Shown one piece after another: positions 40,571-52,335 of a stretch of 64,000 bases of DNA; within the stretch, counting starts at the first letter, position 1; each line of letters opens with the position of its first letter. Below the pieces are notes generated by a model, which saw nothing but the letters and a program-made list of their open reading frames with translations, was not told the origin of the DNA and did not search any database. Made by a program: the position numbers and the translations under genes. The DNA comes from Chara braunii (taxonomy: Eukaryota > Streptophyta > Charophyceae > Charales > Characeae). The stretch lies in NCBI GenBank assembly GCA_003427395.1, contig BFEA01000059.1, positions 2,445,954 to 2,509,953 on the forward strand, written 5' to 3'.

Positions 40571-41518
40571 GGCTCCGGCCTACGCGATATTGAATGGCTG
40601 AAGGAATATATCGCGAGGGGTTACCCCACATGCCGTTCGGCCCTCGCGACATCCCTGCCTTCAGGGTTAGGTGTCTCGACGGGCGGTGCAAATAGGCTCT
40701 GCGCGAGGGGGAGTCCCTCCCCTGCAGGGCCTAGGGCTTGGGATGTCCTGGACAAGGACCTTGAATCCCAACCCAGGACCAACGTTCGACTAAGAAAGCC
40801 CCCAAGGAGCAGCAGAACTAAAAGGAAAGTTTTCCTTGTGCCCATCTCGGCCTTACCCTCTAAGCATGCCTTTAGTACTAGGCCCCCCCGCCTGGGCCTC
40901 GCGAACACCCACCGTAAATACACCCAAGCATACACACATAAGGCAGATAGAGTTGCGACGATCACTTCTCACAGGCACAGTGAGACTCATCACGACCATA
41001 TGTACATATATATGGGATCGCAGACATCCAAATCCAAAATCCGAACCACAGGCCCTACCTGCAATCACATCAGAGAATCGAACAACAAACCACACACTAC
41101 ACGGAGTCAACCCCAACCAATCTCCGCACTCATACCCTTCGCTTTAGCCATGCAAGCCTTAATCTTTTATCTAACCAACCATAATTAAATACTCAGTACC
41201 TTTGTTAAATGATCATTCAATAAAGTCCGGGCGAAACCCTCAACAAACAATAAAGTTACCAGGGCTAAAGCCTTTTAGGTTGGGTATGGAGAGTGAGTTG
41301 GAATTGAGTCGTAGACCGACGAATTGGCAACCGACCTGTTATCAGAGATAACAAAAGACAATCCTTATAGGATCGAGTTGAACTAGTCCAAGTCCTGAAT
41401 CGACGTCCGAGAAAGGCCTATGTCATAAGACAAGTCGATGCACAGCTAAATCATCAGCACATGGGGGATGAACCTCCATAGCACATTCTCACTCACAGTT
41501 ATGTGCCAACTAAGTCTA
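40571..41518. other. Intergenic, no gene seen
   Basis: No supported ORF or RNA. The T-to-A rich end from 41,160 leads into the repeat region. Confidence 0.5.
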
Positions 41519-41557
41519 AGCCTACCTCTACGCCAGCGCCCAAAGCAAAGGTAGGCT
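41519..41557. repeat. Short inverted repeat (9-bp arms)
   Basis: AGCCTACCT at 41,519-41,527 pairs with AGGTAGGCT at 41,549-41,557. Similar in style to the hairpin array downstream. Confidence 0.6.
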
Positions 41558-41639
41558 AATGGCAGAAATTTCCCTATTCAGGGTGGATCGCCAGAATCGC
41601 CACCTGTCAAAATATAATATATCTCCTCTAAATCAAGAA

Positions 41640-41960
41640 AAGTTCGGCAGCGCTTCCCGTAGAAAAAATCTCTTTTCAGAATTTGTATCAGCCCAAATAT
41701 GAAACCAAAGATAGTCTTTGACCTTTCAAAGTCCAATTTTGTCTTACTCCCTGAATTAGCAAAAATTTGGGCAGCACTCCCTTTAGAAAATGAGACTTCC
41801 CATATTTTTACTAAGCCATAAAAAATTTAGACAAGTTAAACTTTGAAAAATCAAAATTTGACTAACTCCTTGGATTTGCAGAAATTTCGGCAGCGCTTCC
41901 CGTAGAGAAAGTAGCTTACCAAAATTTATACTAAGCCAAGTATAATAAAAGACCCCAGAA
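41640..41960 (+). repeat. Three diverged tandem units of about 120 bp
   Basis: Each has TTCGGCAGCGCTTCCCGTAG (or TTGGGCAGCACTCCCTTTAG), then AAAATTTATACTAAGCC. Unit cores start at 41,643, 41,768 and 41,886. Confidence 0.85.
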
Positions 41961-42221
41961 AATGCGAGAATTGATCTAACTAAAACAAAGTCAACTAAAA
42001 AAATGCAGGAATCGACCTAACTCCTATCCCTCTAACACGAGGCGAGCCTCTAAAGCAACTACCTGTCAACCCGAAACTCAAGCCAAACAGTAGCCTCACT
42101 CAGTCACATGCAATGCCAAACCACAAGGGTAAGTACTCTCACCAGCCCCAAGTCAACTTAGCAAACAATAGTTTGTGTCTTCTCAGTAAGTTACCCATTT
42201 ATACCCAACTTACATAAGGCG

Positions 42222-43045
42222 TAAAGTCAAGTCATCCAATCTTATGGAACATGCCTGACTCAGCCATCAAATATACATGAACAGGTTGCACAACTACTTC
42301 TCTCTCCCTTTTGGGTATGTGACTAAGCCGTTCATCTTAGAAGCAAGGCTTGATCGCCCTCAAATGTTCAATATCCAAATTATGAGCTTAATGTTCAAAC
42401 GCTGGGCGTAGGGCTGAGCCGTTCATCTTAGAAACAAGGCCCGACCTGCCCAAGGTTACCTTCAGTTGTACTCTTAGTTATACTCTCTTCATTTCATGAT
42501 AAGTTATAGCCAGGTCATCCAATCTTATGGCACCCGTGCCTGACTAGCCTGTTAATAGATAGGATAGTATAAAGTATAGCCAAAATTTAATCTTTTGGGT
42601 TCCAACATGTGCGAGGCATTGGGCTATACCATCCAATCTTACGGAACATATCTGGTCCTCTGCCAGGTTCATTTCTCTCTGATCCCCTGTGTGCGGTATG
42701 AGTCCAAAGCCATCCAATCTTATGGACATGCCTTGCCCTCAGCGAAAATTATCCCTTCAGAATAAAAAAAAGAGGAGGCTGAGCCGTCCAATCTTATGGA
42801 CTTGCTTAGACCTCCTCGATTGGAAACAAAGGAATCAAAACAAATTTCAACCAAACATGGCAACCAAACCCTCCAATCTTATGGTACAGGCTTGGTTCCT
42901 GAAAAGTCAACCACAGTCAAGCCTTCACAATTCAGAGCAATCAGACCATCCAATCTTATGGAACTTGTCTGATTCTCAATGCAGTTCATAAATAAACACA
43001 GCGGTCAGGCCATCCAATCTTATGGAACATGCCTGACTCCATAGG
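42222..43045. repeat. Array of ten hairpin motifs, constant core and variable arms
   Basis: Eight cores CATCCAATCTTATGGAACAT (with small changes) start at 42,233, 42,516, 42,630, 42,711, 42,785, 42,870, 42,947 and 43,011, plus two variant cores GTTCATCTTAGAARCAAG at 42,330 and 42,421. Inside the core, TCCA/TGGA can pair around ATCTTA. Outside it, arms differ between units but pair within a unit: GTCAGGC/GCCTGAC (43,011), AATCAGAC/GTCTGATT (42,947), AACCAA.CC/GG.TTGGTT (42,870), GAGGAGG.CTGAGC/GCTTAGACCTCCTC (42,785). Spacing 64-114 bp. Function unknown. Confidence 0.85.
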
Positions 43046-46000
43046 ACCCGTTCAAGCTCAAGCAAAACCACCTTTCACCCACTCTTCCCCAAGATGCAAC
43101 CCCTTGTGTTCACAATCTGCTTTCAGTCAATCAAGGAAACTGAAACTGCCATTACACATACGTTCCTTTACTTAGTCTGACTTATGTCCTGAAAACCAGC
43201 CCAAATTCAAAGTACAGGATTTCACGCAGTACACTCAGTCAAACCATAGCAGGATGTACAGGTAGGGGCTATAATTGGGTTTATAGACGGGATCAGGGAA
43301 TTGCCACTCAGTTCCCTGCCTCCAGGACTCCTCCTGAGTCGCGGCAGAGCTCCCGCAATCGGTGGGGCAAACCTCCCACAGAGGCCTTGGCGCGGATTGC
43401 GGGTTGCAATCCCGCCTGCCGCCTTCCTCTCAGAACCAAATAGACTAGAGTTAGAGGAAGAAGGGCAGAGGCAGAAACATTTAGTCTCTCAGATCCAGGA
43501 AGGGTGCGCTCAGACTCATGTGAGAGGGTCTTGATGCCTTCAGCGCCTGAGGGCCCCGCAATGGCGGTCACCTCGCAACAGCTTGGTCAAACTCCCAATG
43601 TCAAACTGCCAAGTCACCCCTCACCGACCCCTCGACTCGTAGCTTCCACCTTCCTTCCCCGACTCAGCCCCCCTCCTAAGTTCAAACGTCGCCGCACTGC
43701 AGGCCACAATAGCCAGCAACCAGCCGGTTGCGGCACAATAATATACCGTATTCAACAACAAGTGGTATCAATGCCCCGACAGTTCACAATAATTCACCCA
43801 CAGTCAACAGATGCAGTCCGCACCCAGTCCGCAGTAGCGCCGCCCAGCCTGCAGCAGCCGGAAGCATGTCGCAGCTTTGTCTTTCGCCAACTGTTCACTG
43901 GCACGCACCGAAACACAGCCCGCAGCAATGTAGTGCCCGAGACAACCCTGCGAGAATCTGCAGTAAGAACCAGCCGGGAGCGCTCTGATCTTTGAATTGG
44001 AACCAACAAACAACCTGCCCCTACGCCTTTTTAGCACAATAGTGATCGCTGCCTCCCTAATAGTTGGTCTTGCAGCAGCAGCAGCCGCACGGGTCCAAAG
44101 GCTGAGCAAATGTTCGAACCAGCGTCAGCCCAAAGGTATCGCGTGCAGCAGGCATGCACAGCAGCACAACCCAGCTACAGAGTGCACAGTGGGGTATGGT
44201 ACGGACAACCGTGACAGCCCTCGAATAGTCGACGCTCACCACTGACTTAGCCAAATTGCACCTTCAGTAGTCCGGAAGCCGGTGATCTGCAGCCATTCTC
44301 ATACTACTCGAACCGTAGTAGCCCTACAGTCTCATAGCAGCCATACCATAGGCGAATACACAGGCCAAACTTATTATCCACACACTAGGTCTGCAGCTTC
44401 CCGGCTGGCCTGTCGCTGTGCAAGCCGAAGAGATGAGCGTTACACCGGTCGAGCAGGCGAACACACAGGCCTAAACACTAAACAATCTGCACACATTAGA
44501 TACGCTTTCTCCCTCCTTTTTACTCACCCTCTTGCGCCTTACATCCCCCTTTCTCTATTCCACGTATAGCTCGCCTCGCGCCCCACTGTGCCAGCGGACC
44601 GCCTGCCTCAGCTCGGACACCTATGAGCTACTACCTCCCACTACTTTGTCAAGCCAGGAAGCCACTCGGACCGAATCCCGCTACTACCTACAGACGACAT
44701 AGGCACCCCGAACCGAGCAGCTCATACCTCTGCGACCGCCGATGCGATGGGCAAGGTCGCAATGGACCTCTAGCCAAAACGCGGCCAGATGCGAGCTATC
44801 GTGGGTATACTTGAGGAAGGGCAAAGGAGTCTTCTTCAACGCAATGAGTAACAGGTAGGTCCCCTTCCCCGAATGATAAAAGGGAGAAGAAAGGAACGAA
44901 AAGGAAAAGAAAAACAAATGAAACTTCTGCCAAATAGTGGGCAAATACATTCGCCCTTCTGCCTCACTCACCCGTGCAACCCATATCACTCATACCAACT
45001 AAGCTATACCTCAATCCGGAATTCTCACGTGGCCATTCGACTCGGAATTGCCTAAAAATCCCTATTCACAATCTTGGCCTTATGAGGTCCGGCCATAAAC
45101 GGGCGAGATACCCTGCTTTCCTTTCTCCTACCCCCCCCCGGTCGCTCCGCCATAGCCCATACGAGCTGCTTTTCTCTCCAGCCTTTGTCCCACTGATCCC
45201 CGCTCTAATCCGCCTTCACCGTGACAGTCGCCCGTGGTCAAAAGTCTGGACCCGGTTCGTTCCTCCTGTCCTCCCTTCGTCACTCCCTCCTCCCGCTGTC
45301 TCCTTCACTTATGCATCGCGACGAGGAACCCGACCGGGTTCATTCCTCCCTCCACACCTCACTCCATCCTTGGTCTCGTCATTCTCACCGCCCCTTGTCA
45401 CTTAGCGCCTCACTCCGCCCTCCGACCTCACCTACCACCCGCCACTCCGCAGTTGGCCCACTTCGCACACATCCCGTGCCCATCACCAGGTGCACCCGGA
45501 TCGGATCCCCGTCCAGGTTCGCACTCTCGCGTTGACGTCACCCGTATCCCCACACCGCGCTAGTCGACGCTCGCCACCCGCTAGCTGGCTCGTCCTCCCT
45601 CCGACTCCGATATGCCCGCGCGGCCCGACAGCGCCCACTTCTCGAAACATTCGAATACCGGATCCGCCTCCAACTTATGCGTATCGCCCCCGCGCAGGGG
45701 CCACGCCGATCTTCTCTGCATCACCCAAGTTTCCACCGGGTGCTCCAGCAGACCCGGCCGAGGTAACGCCCCGTGGCGGCACCAAAGGCCGCTTGGTCTA
45801 TTCACTCCCGGCCTATTCAGTGGGGGAGGGGGCAAACACCGCCCCCCCTGCCTACCGCACGCACCCTGCCCTTGCCGGCGACCGGGTCCACTCCCGGATT
45901 CTCTTACTCTACCCCTGCGTTGCGATCATACAAATTTTCTCCATATAGTCGTGGTGGCGCCCCACCCATGGCTCTCCAAAGTCTGGGCACCCAGCCGCGG

Positions 46001-46070
46001 TACCGCACCCAGGGTCAAAACGGGACCGCGAATGATGGTGAAGGCGACAAATAGAAATAAAATAAAAGCA
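43046..46070. other. Long stretch without supported genes
   Basis: C-rich, proline/serine-biased frames occur on the plus strand (43,500-44,000 and 45,000-46,050), but none shows conserved motifs or agrees between frames. No repeat array beyond short CAG runs at 44,075-44,090. Confidence 0.55.
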
Positions 46071-46640
46071 AAGATAAAATAAAATAATCATTAAAAAATC
46101 CTAGCCAAGGAGCGGGAACCGTCGGTACCCCACCGGCCCCGTGGACCGGTCCCGTAGTCGCGCCCACCACCAAAACCAAGAGGGGATAGCCCCGTCAGGC
46201 CCTCAACCCCCTCAGTTTTCTCCACAACACTCCGCCGCTGCCACGCCAACGCCTGCCGGGCTCGATCCCTAAATCTGCATGGCAATCATCCAACACCGCA
46301 ACCTATAGGGCTAAGCCCCAGCTTAGAACGGACAGGCGCAAACTTCAATATGATGTGGTGCCGCACGCCGCCCAGGTCCGAAAAAGACAGCCTAGGATCT
46401 TTTTTCCTACCTGCAACCGGCGCGCCAACACCCGGCCCCCGCACCGGCCTACTTGGACCCCGTCGTGGCCGCCCCGTGCGCCTACCGGCGTGCCAGTCCT
46501 ACCGTCGGCCACACGTGCCAACCAAAAAATGGGCTTTCATCCCTTAAACAAACCGTAGCACAGTCCAGGTCGGTCAACTAGACCGGCCGCTCACTCGATC
46601 AGAAAAATCACACGCGCGCCTTAATATTTCGCGCCCACAT
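46071..46640 (-). repeat. Repeat with tRNA-like head, copy 1
   Basis: Homologous to 54,180-54,760 (plus). Reverse strand: GTGGCACCACATCA, then GGGCTTAGCCCTATAGGTTG, then TTTAGGGATCGAGCCCGG, GGGGTTGAGGG and GGCTATCCCCTCTTGGTTTT, ending in an AT-rich tail. TAGCCCTATAGG fits the Pol III A box with one mismatch, and GGATCGAGCCC fits the B box with one mismatch, 45 bp apart as in tRNAs. A tRNA-headed SINE or a larger element containing one. Confidence 0.65.
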
Positions 46641-46683
46641 ACCCTCTAACTTAGTCAGGACGGGTCCCGGACGAGGCCGTACC

Positions 46684-48325
46684 TCACCCGGCTTTTATTG
46701 TATCTGATTGAGTAGATTGAGCAGATGACTCCCCAACCCTATTGCTTTTACTCTTTGTGATCTGAGTTCCATTATGTTCTCTGGTAACTACTTCGCTCTT
46801 CTCTTCTTGGACGTAGGTCTCAGCAGCGGGTCTCGGGGTGGCCCGCAACCGATCTGGTTTTGCTTGCTGTTTTTTGACCCAGATTTCCTTCCCACCTTTC
46901 TTCCTTGCTATTTTCCACCCCGAGCTCACCTGGCTCTCCTGCGCGGGGCTTGCTTGTTTGTCCTGTGCCTTTTCCTCCACAGGGGCCGAGGGGGTCCATG
47001 CATTTGGGGGATGTGTTCCCTAATCCGGTTCACCGGTTATTTCCCATACCCATCCTGTTGAGGTGCCTTCTTTCATGCGGTGCTCAATATAAACCCAACC
47101 TTCATGTCCCGGGTCCACTGCCCTCCAATGAATGACCTTTATTGGGTCCCTCAACAGTCTCCCTGTTGCTCTTGCCCTTTTCTGTGGGTGGAGCGGGCAA
47201 GCGTATTCGGTGCTTAGATGGTCGTAGGCTGTGCACTTATGGCACCATGGCCTCAGTTTGTGTGCAGTATTCATCATGTATTCCTCCCCTCCTACCCGAT
47301 ACGGAATCACATTATCAAGGGAGAATGGTTGGCCCTGAGGGTAATCCAGGGCCGACATCAAGTAATCGTGCCTCTTAGCCACGAAAGAGGGAAGGGGGTC
47401 GATGAATGCGACAATGTTATACTGCAAACCAAAGTCATACACAAATGCTTCCTGGATTTCGACTGGGATATGACAGAGTTCCACCTAGAAAAAAATCTGC
47501 ATCAGCTGAGACCTCCTCTCCTCCAGCCCCAATCTTGCGCTGTGGCATCCAGGGGTAGATCCGGACCTCCGATCGTTCGCAGCGGAGACACTGCCACCCA
47601 TTTATCACCTTCTTATCTGATTCGTGCATGCATAAGACTGTAACCATAGTGTTGGAGACGGGCTGCATCAGAAAGTGATCCCGGGTCATTTTCACACTGT
47701 TTTTTCATAACTTCAAGCCGACGGCCAATCCACTTGACTTTGTCATTGACTGACTTGAAGGCAGTGTCGTCATGAAACACCCAATTGCTGGCATGTTTCA
47801 TGTAGACCTCATCCCTGCAAGCGATCCCATCCTTGGGGTAAGCTTTGACCACGACTTGCTTGCCTCCTTGTGACACGACCCTTGTTTCCGACGGAAGCAA
47901 GAATTTGGTCATGAAGAAGGCCCTTGCTGATGGTAGCCCCTCCAGGGAGATCTCAAGTTTCTTGGTTCTTGGACTACCCTGGCCCCGCTGGATGGTGAGG
48001 GCCTTACCCTGGTGCGGGTTTCTGAGTTTGTCCGCATAGGTGGCCTGTGATTGGCCATCACTTGTTTTATGAATGGGGGGGGGAGAGATTTCACGTGTTG
48101 TTCCATCTTTTTCTCCTCCTCCGTTAGAACCCCAGTATCCTTAGACTGTTGTCTTTCACAACACATGCTTATCTCCTTCTGTGAAGGGGTACCGGGGACG
48201 GTGTTCTGTTGAGACCATCGTTTATATCGAAGGCGCTCGTCTGCCAGCTGTCTCATTGCCCCACTATAAAAAAGCATTGAGTCGAGTTGTTTGTGTGCCC
48301 ATTGCAGTCTGTTCGTTGGCTTCAT
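46684..48325 (-). pseudogene. LINE ORF1 (gag-like) pseudogene, second LINE
   Basis: Read on the reverse strand across several frames: MKPTNRLQWAHKQLDSMLF at 48,325, an RNA-binding style basic middle (TEEEKKMEQHVKSLPPPFIK), MTKFLLPSETRVVSQGGKQ at 47,912, DEVYMKHASNWVFHDDTAF, then after frame changes AFVYDFGLQYNIVAFIDPLP, YRVGGEEYMMNTAHKLRPWC with CHKCTAYDHLSTEYAC (a zinc-knuckle-like C-x2-C-x4-H-x6-C), and a basic/acidic tail near 46,700-46,980. Order and motifs resemble ORF1 of plant L1-type LINEs, which binds element RNA. No ORF2 follows (46.6 kb and below is another repeat), so the copy is truncated at its 3' side. Confidence 0.6.
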
Positions 48326-48784
48326 GGTGGCGTGGCACTTAGCACCGAAGCGTCTGTTTGGTCACTTTTTTTTTTGGAAAGAAAAGTTTTGCTGCTTTTG
48401 GTAATTTGTTTGCTTTGAATTCCTCATTTGTGTTTTATTGTGTTTTATTTATTCCACTAATTACATATTTATTACCTATTTATTTATTTGTCGTTTGATA
48501 TTTCGGTTTATTTGTTTTCTCTACTTACCTTGTTCGTCCTGGTTCATACTGATCCATCAACACCAAGGACTGGTTGGAATGTGTCAGGGGGGCTCCCAGT
48601 CTGCCTTTCTTGCTCTGTTGCGCAACCACTGCACGGCCTCCCTCCGTTCCTCTCTCTTCTTTTGTCATGCGTGGCTCTGTATTGTCTTAAACGACTCCTT
48701 CAGTCAAATCTTCCCATCACTGCACCCCAGGCTTCTAACCCTTGCTTCCTTCGCCTTACTTTTCTTCTTCCCCGGATCCCAAAT
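48326..48784 (-). other. Region upstream of the second LINE ORF1
   Basis: T-rich on the plus strand (A-rich on the LINE strand). Could be its 5' untranslated region. Nothing specific seen. Confidence 0.4.
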
Positions 48785-49040
48785 TCCTAAGTCAATCGAC
48801 GATGTCCTTCACCTTGATCGTGGTGCTACTATCTTCCTCCCACCACCTTCCTTTGTCTTCCCCTCTCCCCCATAGCTCCTTCTTCCTTCTACTCCTTTTT
48901 AGCCTTCCGCCACTTCCTTCTTTTGTCCCTCTTTCCTTCTTCCTAGGTTTCCCCAAATTTGTGAGTCAATCGACGGTACCCTTTACCCTCGATCGCGGTG
49001 CTGTTGTCTTCCTCCCACCACCTTCCTTTGACATTGTCCT
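48785..49040 (+). repeat. Tandem duplication, period about 168 bp
   Basis: AGTCAATCGACGATGTCC..TTCCTCCCACCACCTTCCTTTG (48,789-48,853) recurs at 48,963-49,031 with about 90% identity. Confidence 0.88.
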
Positions 49041-49939
49041 CTAGAGTCATCTTTTCCTTTTCACGTCTATACGCAATACCCGAATTCACATGGTCTGTCG
49101 GCGCTGTCTTTACTCTCGTTCTCAATCCGGCCGCTCACCTCACGTCGCCTTCTTTTGCCACTTCAGCATACATTTTTGCCCGGGACTTCACCGTTTTTCC
49201 TTATACATCGCTTCCTGGCTTAGCCCTGTTGTTTCCCACTTCTCTTGTCCCCCACGCCTTCCCTCCTAGATCGCTTTACATCCTAACCCTTGTTCATCCA
49301 AGTAAGACCGTCCCCTCCAACAACGGGATTATGTCTTCGATACTCAGTCCATTCTAATCAGTCGTCGTGGTGTCACTTTCCATCAACCATCTCCTTTTTG
49401 AAACTTCCTTAACCCCCTGATCATCACTCTTTTTCGAAACGTACCTTTTGTGGATGTCCGCACTCACAAACCTACGTCCTGCTGACGCTTTTTTCATCGC
49501 TTCCACTGCCGATGTCCTCTCGCTATGTCGTCTTGATGTCGCTCTATCGTCGTTTTTTTGTGCCCAGTGTTTTTTCACAGTGTCGTTGTTTCTTCGCGCT
49601 CAAAGTCCATATGCAAATCTCCTTCTCATGCACACACTATCGTTGCCTCTCCCCGGTCCGCGCACGTGTGATTTGCTATGTCTAGAGCCCCCGGTTCCCA
49701 TTTGGGCAGGGTGCCTGCTTGCTCGAGGCCCCCTCTCCCGGCCACCCTGGTCGGCGATGGCGCGTAGCTATGGTCAGCCTCCCTTCAAACCTTACCTGAC
49801 ACAACCTTTGTATCTTTTTAACGCAAAACGGGGGAATTAAACTCTCGTTGAATCCCGTTAAATTCACGTTAAACGCGAAAATGGGCCGCTCCCCTGCTTT
49901 TCGGAAAAACGGAATTGATGCTCGGGGTCCGGAACACGT
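49041..49939. other. Intergenic, no gene seen
   Basis: Pyrimidine-rich plus strand. At 49,820-49,880 an AACTCTCGTTGAATCCCG-type block is the approximate inverse of 51,600-51,640. Confidence 0.5.
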
Positions 49940-50135
49940 NNNNNNNNNNNNNNNNNNNNNNNNNNNNNNNNNNNNNNNNNNNNNNNNNNNNNNNNNNNNN
50001 NNNNNNNNNNNNNNNNNNNNNNNNNNNNNNNNNNNNNNNNNNNNNNNNNNNNNNNNNNNNNNNNNNNNNNNNNNNNNNNNNNNNNNNNNNNNNNNNNNNN
50101 NNNNNNNNNNNNNNNNNNNNNNNNNNNNNNNNNNN
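49940..50135. other. Assembly gap (196 N)
   Basis: Run of N ending in TG-rich microsatellite sequence, a likely cause of the gap. Confidence 0.99.
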
Positions 50136-50275
50136 GTGTAGGTGTGTTGTATGTGCGCGTATGTGTATATGTGTGTGCCTGCGCCTGAGAGTGTCTGTGC
50201 ATGAATATGAATGTATGTGCGTGTGTCTGTCTATGTGTGTGTTTGTAAGTGTGTGTGTGTGCATGATTGTTCGCG
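50136..50275. repeat. TG-rich cryptic microsatellite
   Basis: Imperfect TG/TGTA/TGCG tract. Confidence 0.9.
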
Positions 50276-50394
50276 TGAGTCCATTGTTTCCCTTTTGAGG
50301 GATATAGTTTTTTCCCGTTGAAAACTGGGGGCGGGCGGTATGGGTTTGGGCGGGCGATTTGGGTCTGTGTTTTTTTTTTTTTCCTCTTCTACTG

Positions 50395-51195
50395 TGCAAG
50401 GAAGATGAGCAATAGCGAACTTCAGCAATCAAACAGCATCATATACACAAGACCAGATAGTCGGGACCTCGAACCAACAGCAGAATTGCATCACGAGTTT
50501 CACCAAATAAGAAGACACCAAGAGCTCATAATTGAGAATGCTGGTAAACTCTCATCATAATCATCAATGAAGAACCAATGTTGATATCCTATCTGGCGCT
50601 CGGCACCCAGACTACAGATGGCAGATCCTATCTAACCTAGACTACAATGTCGAAGATGACGTCAACAGCTTTCCCGAAGTACGAACATACAGCGACCAAT
50701 GTCGCACGCTTCCAGCACCAGGTATGTCTCTCGCCTTACTCACAACCTCGTTCCCTAACACACAGATGCCACTTGCACCCAAGGACCACCCTGCGCCACA
50801 CCTAGCTTACAGCAGTGCAGCTCGGCTATGACTGTCTGCTCCTTCCTACTCGCCCGTGAGCGCGTGAGTGCAAGCGAGCTACAGCGCGGCAACACTTACG
50901 CATCATGCAGCCAGCACCCGAATGCCCAATGTGGAGGCAGGCCCTTTGCTATATCGAAGTGGCCTGCCTGTGTTTAGTCCCAGGAAGCTTCCAATAGGCC
51001 CCGGTAGCATGAGGCGCAACACGAACGAGAACAGGCCTTGGGCCTGAGGTGGTTGCATGCCCCCAACTGCCTTTGGCATGTGTTTGACCCAGTACCCGTG
51101 TCCAGCCCAGGGCCTGCTTTCCATACATTCACACAGGCGGCCAACGGCCTGGGTTCTCTCAACCAACTGACGCAAGACTCATGCAACTTGCTACA
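50395..51195 (+). repeat. Unclassified interspersed repeat, copy 1
   Basis: Collinear with 61,683-62,585: TGCAAGGAAGATGAGCAA, CCAGATAGTC, GGCGCTCGGCACCCAG, GACCACCCTGCGC, GAAGCTTCC..AGGCCCC, GCCCAGGGCCTGC and TCTCAACCAACTGACGC all have partners in the same order. No ORF is conserved between copies. Could be a non-autonomous element of about 0.8-0.9 kb. Confidence 0.7.
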
Positions 51196-51224
51196 GGCCC
51201 AATTTTGTGTGTGTGTGTGTATTT

Positions 51225-51570
51225 TTTTCCTTTTTCTTTTTTCTTTTTATGGTTTTGATTTTTTTAAAAATACACAAAGTTCTAAAAAAATAAAATAAAA
51301 AATAAATTTGTTGTACATCTTTGGAAGATCTACAACCCTATATTTTTTATTTGTTTTTCTGTTTTTGTTTTAGCCTTTAAAAAAATTGTGTGAAACCCAA
51401 AATAAAAACACTCATTTCATTTTAGTTTTTGTTTTTTTCATTGTGTATTTATGTTTTTGATTTTTTTAAATATATTTAAACATCAAAAAATAAAAATAAA
51501 ATACAGGGTTGTAGTCCTAAAAAAACCTACAACCCCATTTTTTTTTTTTTTTAATAATTTTTAGCCCAGG
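51225..51570. repeat. AT-rich segment with repeated CTACAACCC words
   Basis: T-rich and A-rich alternation. ATCTACAACCCTATATTTTT and CCTACAACCCCATTTTTTT repeat on one strand and GGGTTGTAGTCCT on the other, giving partial inverted symmetry. Confidence 0.6.
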
Positions 51571-51689
51571 AAAAAATCATCGCGGACCCCGTTAATTCGC
51601 GTCCAACGCGCGTTTGAACGAGAGTTTAACGCGAATTCAACGCATGTTGAATTTTTCAACGCGGAACCCGCGTTGAATTCAAAATCGGA

Positions 51690-52335
51690 CACATAGGACA
51701 CAACCACAAGACTGTCTGTGATGGTCGCCCTTACGCCTCCCCCACCCGCGCCTCCCCCGGAACCTCCCGCGAAACCAAGTGAGCCAAACGCAATACTGGA
51801 GTTGACCCGAACATAAGTTAGCCTGATGCAAGAGAGCAAGAAGGAACAGCGTGAGCACAATGCCCGGATAGAGTCTATGATGAGATTAATGCGCCCTATT
51901 GCTATTCGAGTTGCGCCTATGACACAGGCAGCGGCTCCCACTCAGGCGGTGGGCAGCACAGTGGCTAATCTAGGCGTTTGCTGCACATGTCACCAGCCCG
52001 GTCACCTAGCCAGGGACTGCCCCAACCGACCAACTCAAGTACTAGTAGGAGTCACCCTTATGGAAGCGGCACTAGTGGCCAACGGGCCAGGAAGTGTAGG
52101 CACGACGATCGAAAAAACGAAGGGAAGGGGAAGCACAATGGTTACCACCGAGGAAATGACGAAAGTCATCCTGCTCGATCAGTATATCTCGTTGGGTTAC
52201 CCAGGAATGAGAATGATTGGAACTATCCAACCAGCGAACGAACGACGAGAAATTGCAGAATGGAGACCGTCCCCCGGAGAAATGGAATCTGGCGGCCCTA
52301 CCTTCATTACAGGAGAAATCAGTGTGTCCTGAACA
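51690..52335 (+). pseudogene. gag: Ty3/gypsy gag C-terminal part, element D
   Basis: Begins in the proline-rich linker (LTPPPPAPPPEPP) without any capsid core, then QESKKEQREHNARIESMM and the knuckle CCTCHQPGHLARDC (51,979-52,020), all ligands intact. It continues EEMTKVILLDQYISLGYPG. The 5' boundary at about 51,680 abuts unrelated AACGCG-rich sequence. Frame breaks occur around 52,330. Confidence 0.88.

Noticed and set aside
42222-43045. Reading the 42-43 kb array as CRISPR
   Set aside because: Repeats are not identical, spacing varies from 64 to 114 bp, arms rather than spacers vary, no cas genes, and the context is eukaryotic.
45490-46082. Proline-rich ORFs at 45.2-46.1 kb
   Set aside because: Three overlapping frames are open because of C-rich composition. 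The end overlaps the tRNA-headed repeat. No motif seen.
47142-47643. Plus-strand ORFs at 47.1-47.6 kb
   Set aside because: Shadows of the minus-strand LINE ORF1, which has the zinc-knuckle-like motif.
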